Below, piece after piece: positions 62,149-64,000 of a DNA stretch of 64,000 nucleotides (positions are counted from its first letter, which is position 1; each line of letters begins with the position of its first letter). The notes beneath the pieces were generated by a model, which was given only the letters and a program-made list of their open reading frames with translations, had not been told where the DNA came from and did not search any database. The position numbers and the translations under genes are program-made. The DNA lies in assembly GCF_032098525.1 (NCBI RefSeq), contig NZ_CP134890.1, positions 1,240,001-1,304,000 of the forward strand. The letters run 5' to 3'. This DNA comes from Flavobacterium sp. PMTSA4 (GTDB taxonomy: Bacteria; Bacteroidota; Bacteroidia; Flavobacteriales; Flavobacteriaceae).

Positions 62149-62170
62149 TTATTAGACAGCTATCTAATAA
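62149..62170. promoter_or_regulatory. 22-bp near-palindrome in a divergent promoter region
   Basis: TTATTAGA (62149-62156) and TCTAATAA (62163-62170) are perfect inverted arms around a 6-base centre CAGCTA; the whole is palindromic but for one pair. It lies between the CvfB-like gene and the sigma factor gene, where a dimeric regulator could act. Confidence 0.5.
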
Positions 62171-62221
62171 ACTTACTTTGACCATTTGTAACAAAAACAA
62201 ACAAGCAACTACTAATTTGTC

Positions 62222-62716
62222 ATGAGCGAAACTTTAGAGCAATCTTTTGTAAAACAATTAAAGGAAAATCAGAATATAGTTCACAAGATTTGTCGGCTAT
62301 ATACTAATGATTCTGAAGCTCATAACGATTTATTTCAGGAAATCACAATTCAGTTATGGAAAGCGTTCCCAAAATTTAGAGGAGATTCTAAGTTTTCAAC
62401 TTGGGCCTACCGTGTTGCGCTGAATACTGCCATTACGTTATACAGAAAAAGCACGCGTTCGGTCTCAACAGTTTCTTATGAAGTTCAAAAACATTTTTTC
62501 ACACATGAAGAATACAATTTTGAAGAAGAAGAAAAGCTGAAACTCATGTATCAAGCCGTTCATCAACTGAATGATATTGAAAAAGCATTGGTTTATATGT
62601 ATTTAGAAGACAAAGATTATACTGAAATAGCAGAAACGCTTGGTATTTCCGAAGTAAATGCCCGAGTAAAAATGAACAGAATTAAAGGAAAACTAATTAA
62701 AATATTAAATCCCTAA
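62222..62716 (+). CDS. RNA polymerase sigma-70 factor (ECF type)
   Basis: This 164-residue sigma factor has region 2 at about residues 25-95 (DLFQEITIQLWKAFPKFRGD, FSTWAYRVALNTAITLYRKS) and region 4 at about 110-160 (LNDIEKALVYMYLEDKDYTE, then SEVNARVKMNRIKGKL). It belongs to the group with the short form common in Flavobacteria. Its stop is seven bases before a membrane-protein gene that probably encodes its regulatory partner, and a TraB-like gene follows. Targets are unknown. Confidence 0.93.
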   Translation: MSETLEQSFVKQLKENQNIVHKICRLYTNDSEAHNDLFQEITIQLWKAFPKFRGDSKFSTWAYRVALNTAITLYRKSTRSVSTVSYEVQKHFFTHEEYNFEEEEKLKLMYQAVHQLNDIEKALVYMYLEDKDYTEIAETLGISEVNARVKMNRIKGKLIKILNP

Positions 62717-62723
62717 GGAAATT

Positions 62724-63362
62724 ATGGATGAGTTGGATTTATTAAAAAAAGATTGGAAAAAAGAAAACCAAAACTATACCCAAGTTTCGGAAACAGATAT
62801 TTACAAGATGTTGCACAAAAACTCTTCATCAACTGTAAAATGGATTCTGATTATTGGTATCATTGAATTTATGGTTTGGACTGGTATAGGTTTCTTTTTC
62901 AACACCGATGAATATATTAAAAGTATTCACGCCGAGGAAATGATGGTTTATGTTGAGTCATTAACCTATATAAACTATGTAGTAGTATTATTTTTCATCT
63001 ATAAGTTTTACCAAAACTACGTGAAAATATCGACCACATCATCTACCAAACAGTTGATGAAAGACATTCTTAGAACCCGTAAAACGGTAAACTACTATGT
63101 GTGGTATAATCTGGGAATGATTGTGGTGAGCATGGTTTTAGGCTTTATTATGGGGTTACTTTATAATCCAAAATTAACAGCTGTTAAAGATAAAATAGCC
63201 AACGATGCCAGCAACGGAATACTTGTAAAAATCATTTGCATCTTAACACTCGCAACAATAATTTTCGTTTTTCTATTCTGGTTGTTCTACAAATTATTAT
63301 ACGGAATTCTTCTCAGAAGATTAAAATCCAACTACAAAGTACTAGAAAACTCCGAAATCTAA
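62724..63362 (+). CDS. Four-helix membrane protein, possible sigma-factor partner
   Basis: This 212-residue protein starts MDELDLLKKDWKKENQNY and has four predicted membrane segments: about residues 37-57, 77-93, 120-142 and 166-192. No enzymatic motif is seen. The N-terminal pattern DLLKKDWKKE recurs in proteins encoded directly behind ECF sigma factors in Flavobacteria, so a regulatory role is inferred. It begins 8 bases after the sigma factor and ends one base before the TraB-like gene. Confidence 0.72.
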   Translation: MDELDLLKKDWKKENQNYTQVSETDIYKMLHKNSSSTVKWILIIGIIEFMVWTGIGFFFNTDEYIKSIHAEEMMVYVESLTYINYVVVLFFIYKFYQNYVKISTTSSTKQLMKDILRTRKTVNYYVWYNLGMIVVSMVLGFIMGLLYNPKLTAVKDKIANDASNGILVKIICILTLATIIFVFLFWLFYKLLYGILLRRLKSNYKVLENSEI

Positions 63363-63363
63363 C

Positions 63364-64000
63364 ATGAAAAAACTAGCCCTATTACTTAGTTTACTACTTG
63401 CTTCATTTAGTAATGGTCAAACAGAAAAGAAATCCCTTTTGTGGAAAATATCGGGTAATGGTTTAACCAAAGAATCTTATTTGTTTGGAACCATTCACAT
63501 ATCGTGTGATGCATCTTTGCCTAAAAAAGTGTTAACCGCTTTAGACAAAACCGAGCAATTGTGTCTGGAGTTAGACATGGACGACCCAAACATGCAGCTT
63601 GAAATGATGAGCAAAATGATGATGAGAGACGGAGTAACCATTCAAAGCCTGATGAGTGCAGAAGACTTTAAACTGGTTGATGATTTCTTCAAAAAACAAT
63701 CGGGGTTTTCGTTGAAAATGATGAATACCGTTAAACCATTTGCTTTGAGTGCAATGCTGTATCCTAAAATGTTAGATTGCCCGATGCAATCCTACGAAAC
63801 CGAGTTAATGAAGGTAGCGAAAGCTCAAAATGAGGAAACCATCGGACTGGAAACCTTCTCCGAGCAATTAGCCGTTTTTGATGCTATTCCCTATCAAACA
63901 CAGGTGAACGAGCTGATTAAAACCGCAAAAAGCGATTTAGACCGCGATAAAAAAGAACTACAGGAAATGCTCGACCTTTATAAGACCGAAGACGTTGAAG
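63364..64000 (+). CDS. TraB/GumN family protein, 3' end outside the window
   Basis: The first 212 codons are present. A signal peptide (MKKLALLLSLLLASFSNGQ) is followed by the TraB/GumN opening: LLWKISGNGLTKESYLFGTI, HISCDASLPKKVLTALDKTE and QLCLELDMDDPNMQ. ETIGLETFSEQLAVFDAIPY follows at about 158-180. The GTIH motif and the conserved glutamates belong to a family related to Tiki-type metalloproteases, so a periplasmic peptidase is possible. It starts one base after the upstream stop and is likely in the sigma-factor operon. Confidence 0.88.
   Translation, partial: MKKLALLLSLLLASFSNGQTEKKSLLWKISGNGLTKESYLFGTIHISCDASLPKKVLTALDKTEQLCLELDMDDPNMQLEMMSKMMMRDGVTIQSLMSAEDFKLVDDFFKKQSGFSLKMMNTVKPFALSAMLYPKMLDCPMQSYETELMKVAKAQNEETIGLETFSEQLAVFDAIPYQTQVNELIKTAKSDLDRDKKELQEMLDLYKTEDVE

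Overview
The window is chromosomal DNA from a member of the Bacteroidota, most likely Flavobacterium or a close relative. The evidence is the low GC content, the type IX secretion sorting tails on two secreted proteins, SusC/BtuB-style TonB receptors, bacillithiol and menaquinone genes, DUF families typical of Flavobacteriia (DUF3667, DUF4476, DUF5683, DUF5777), promoters of the form TTG-N17..23-TAnnTTTG, and almost no Shine-Dalgarno sequences.

Layout. 1-3,660: an ECF sigma factor with the start of its downstream partner, an S41 peptidase lipoprotein, a degenerate 21-bp tandem repeat, and small secreted or membrane proteins. 3,700-9,100: a vitamin B12 uptake locus, with a riboswitch-controlled TonB receptor on the minus strand and a divergent BtuFCD-type ABC importer on the plus strand. 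9,086-13,170: RNA modification enzymes (TrmL, RluE-like), a DUF4476 protein, RmuC and a thioesterase. 13,273-22,804: a redox and secretion locus. Two tandem modules each pair a di-heme cytochrome c lipoprotein with a T9SS-exported FG-GAP/UnbV protein; they are followed by a DUF5777 protein, an OB-fold protein, a mono-heme lipoprotein and a YceI protein. The last four are arranged around a perfect 24-bp palindrome. 22,806-31,750: an inward-rectifier K+ channel whose start codon is out of frame across an A9 tract, a GNAT enzyme, DUF1801, DUF3667, an M28 peptidase, tRNA-His, bshB1, menF and a MenI-like thioesterase, and two lipoproteins.

31,857-51,284 is mostly housekeeping: purL, a methionine aminotransferase, a dienoyl-CoA-reductase-like SDR, parA-parB-DUF5683-dapB-lepB-wbqC on the plus strand, and mutL-rhomboid-rhomboid-endonuclease/phosphatase, ribH and a TPR protein on the minus strand, then recF. 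51,324-64,000: a rhodanese-thioredoxin lipoprotein, DUF2461, a glycosyltransferase with asparagine synthase, murB, a PaiB-like protein, a GT2 glycosyltransferase with an overlapping sigma factor and a TonB protein, a serine hydrolase, a CvfB-like S1 protein, another sigma factor with a membrane partner, and the start of a TraB/GumN protein.

No phage, insertion sequence, CRISPR array or rRNA was seen. The least explained items are the 21-bp repeat encoding heptads (2,177-2,386), the frameshifted K+ channel start, the duplicated cytochrome/UnbV modules, the palindromes in three promoter regions, the duplicated tail of the B12 receptor gene beside a REP-like palindrome, and the MutL without recognisable endonuclease motifs. 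Family assignments come from reading the sequences; no database search was run.
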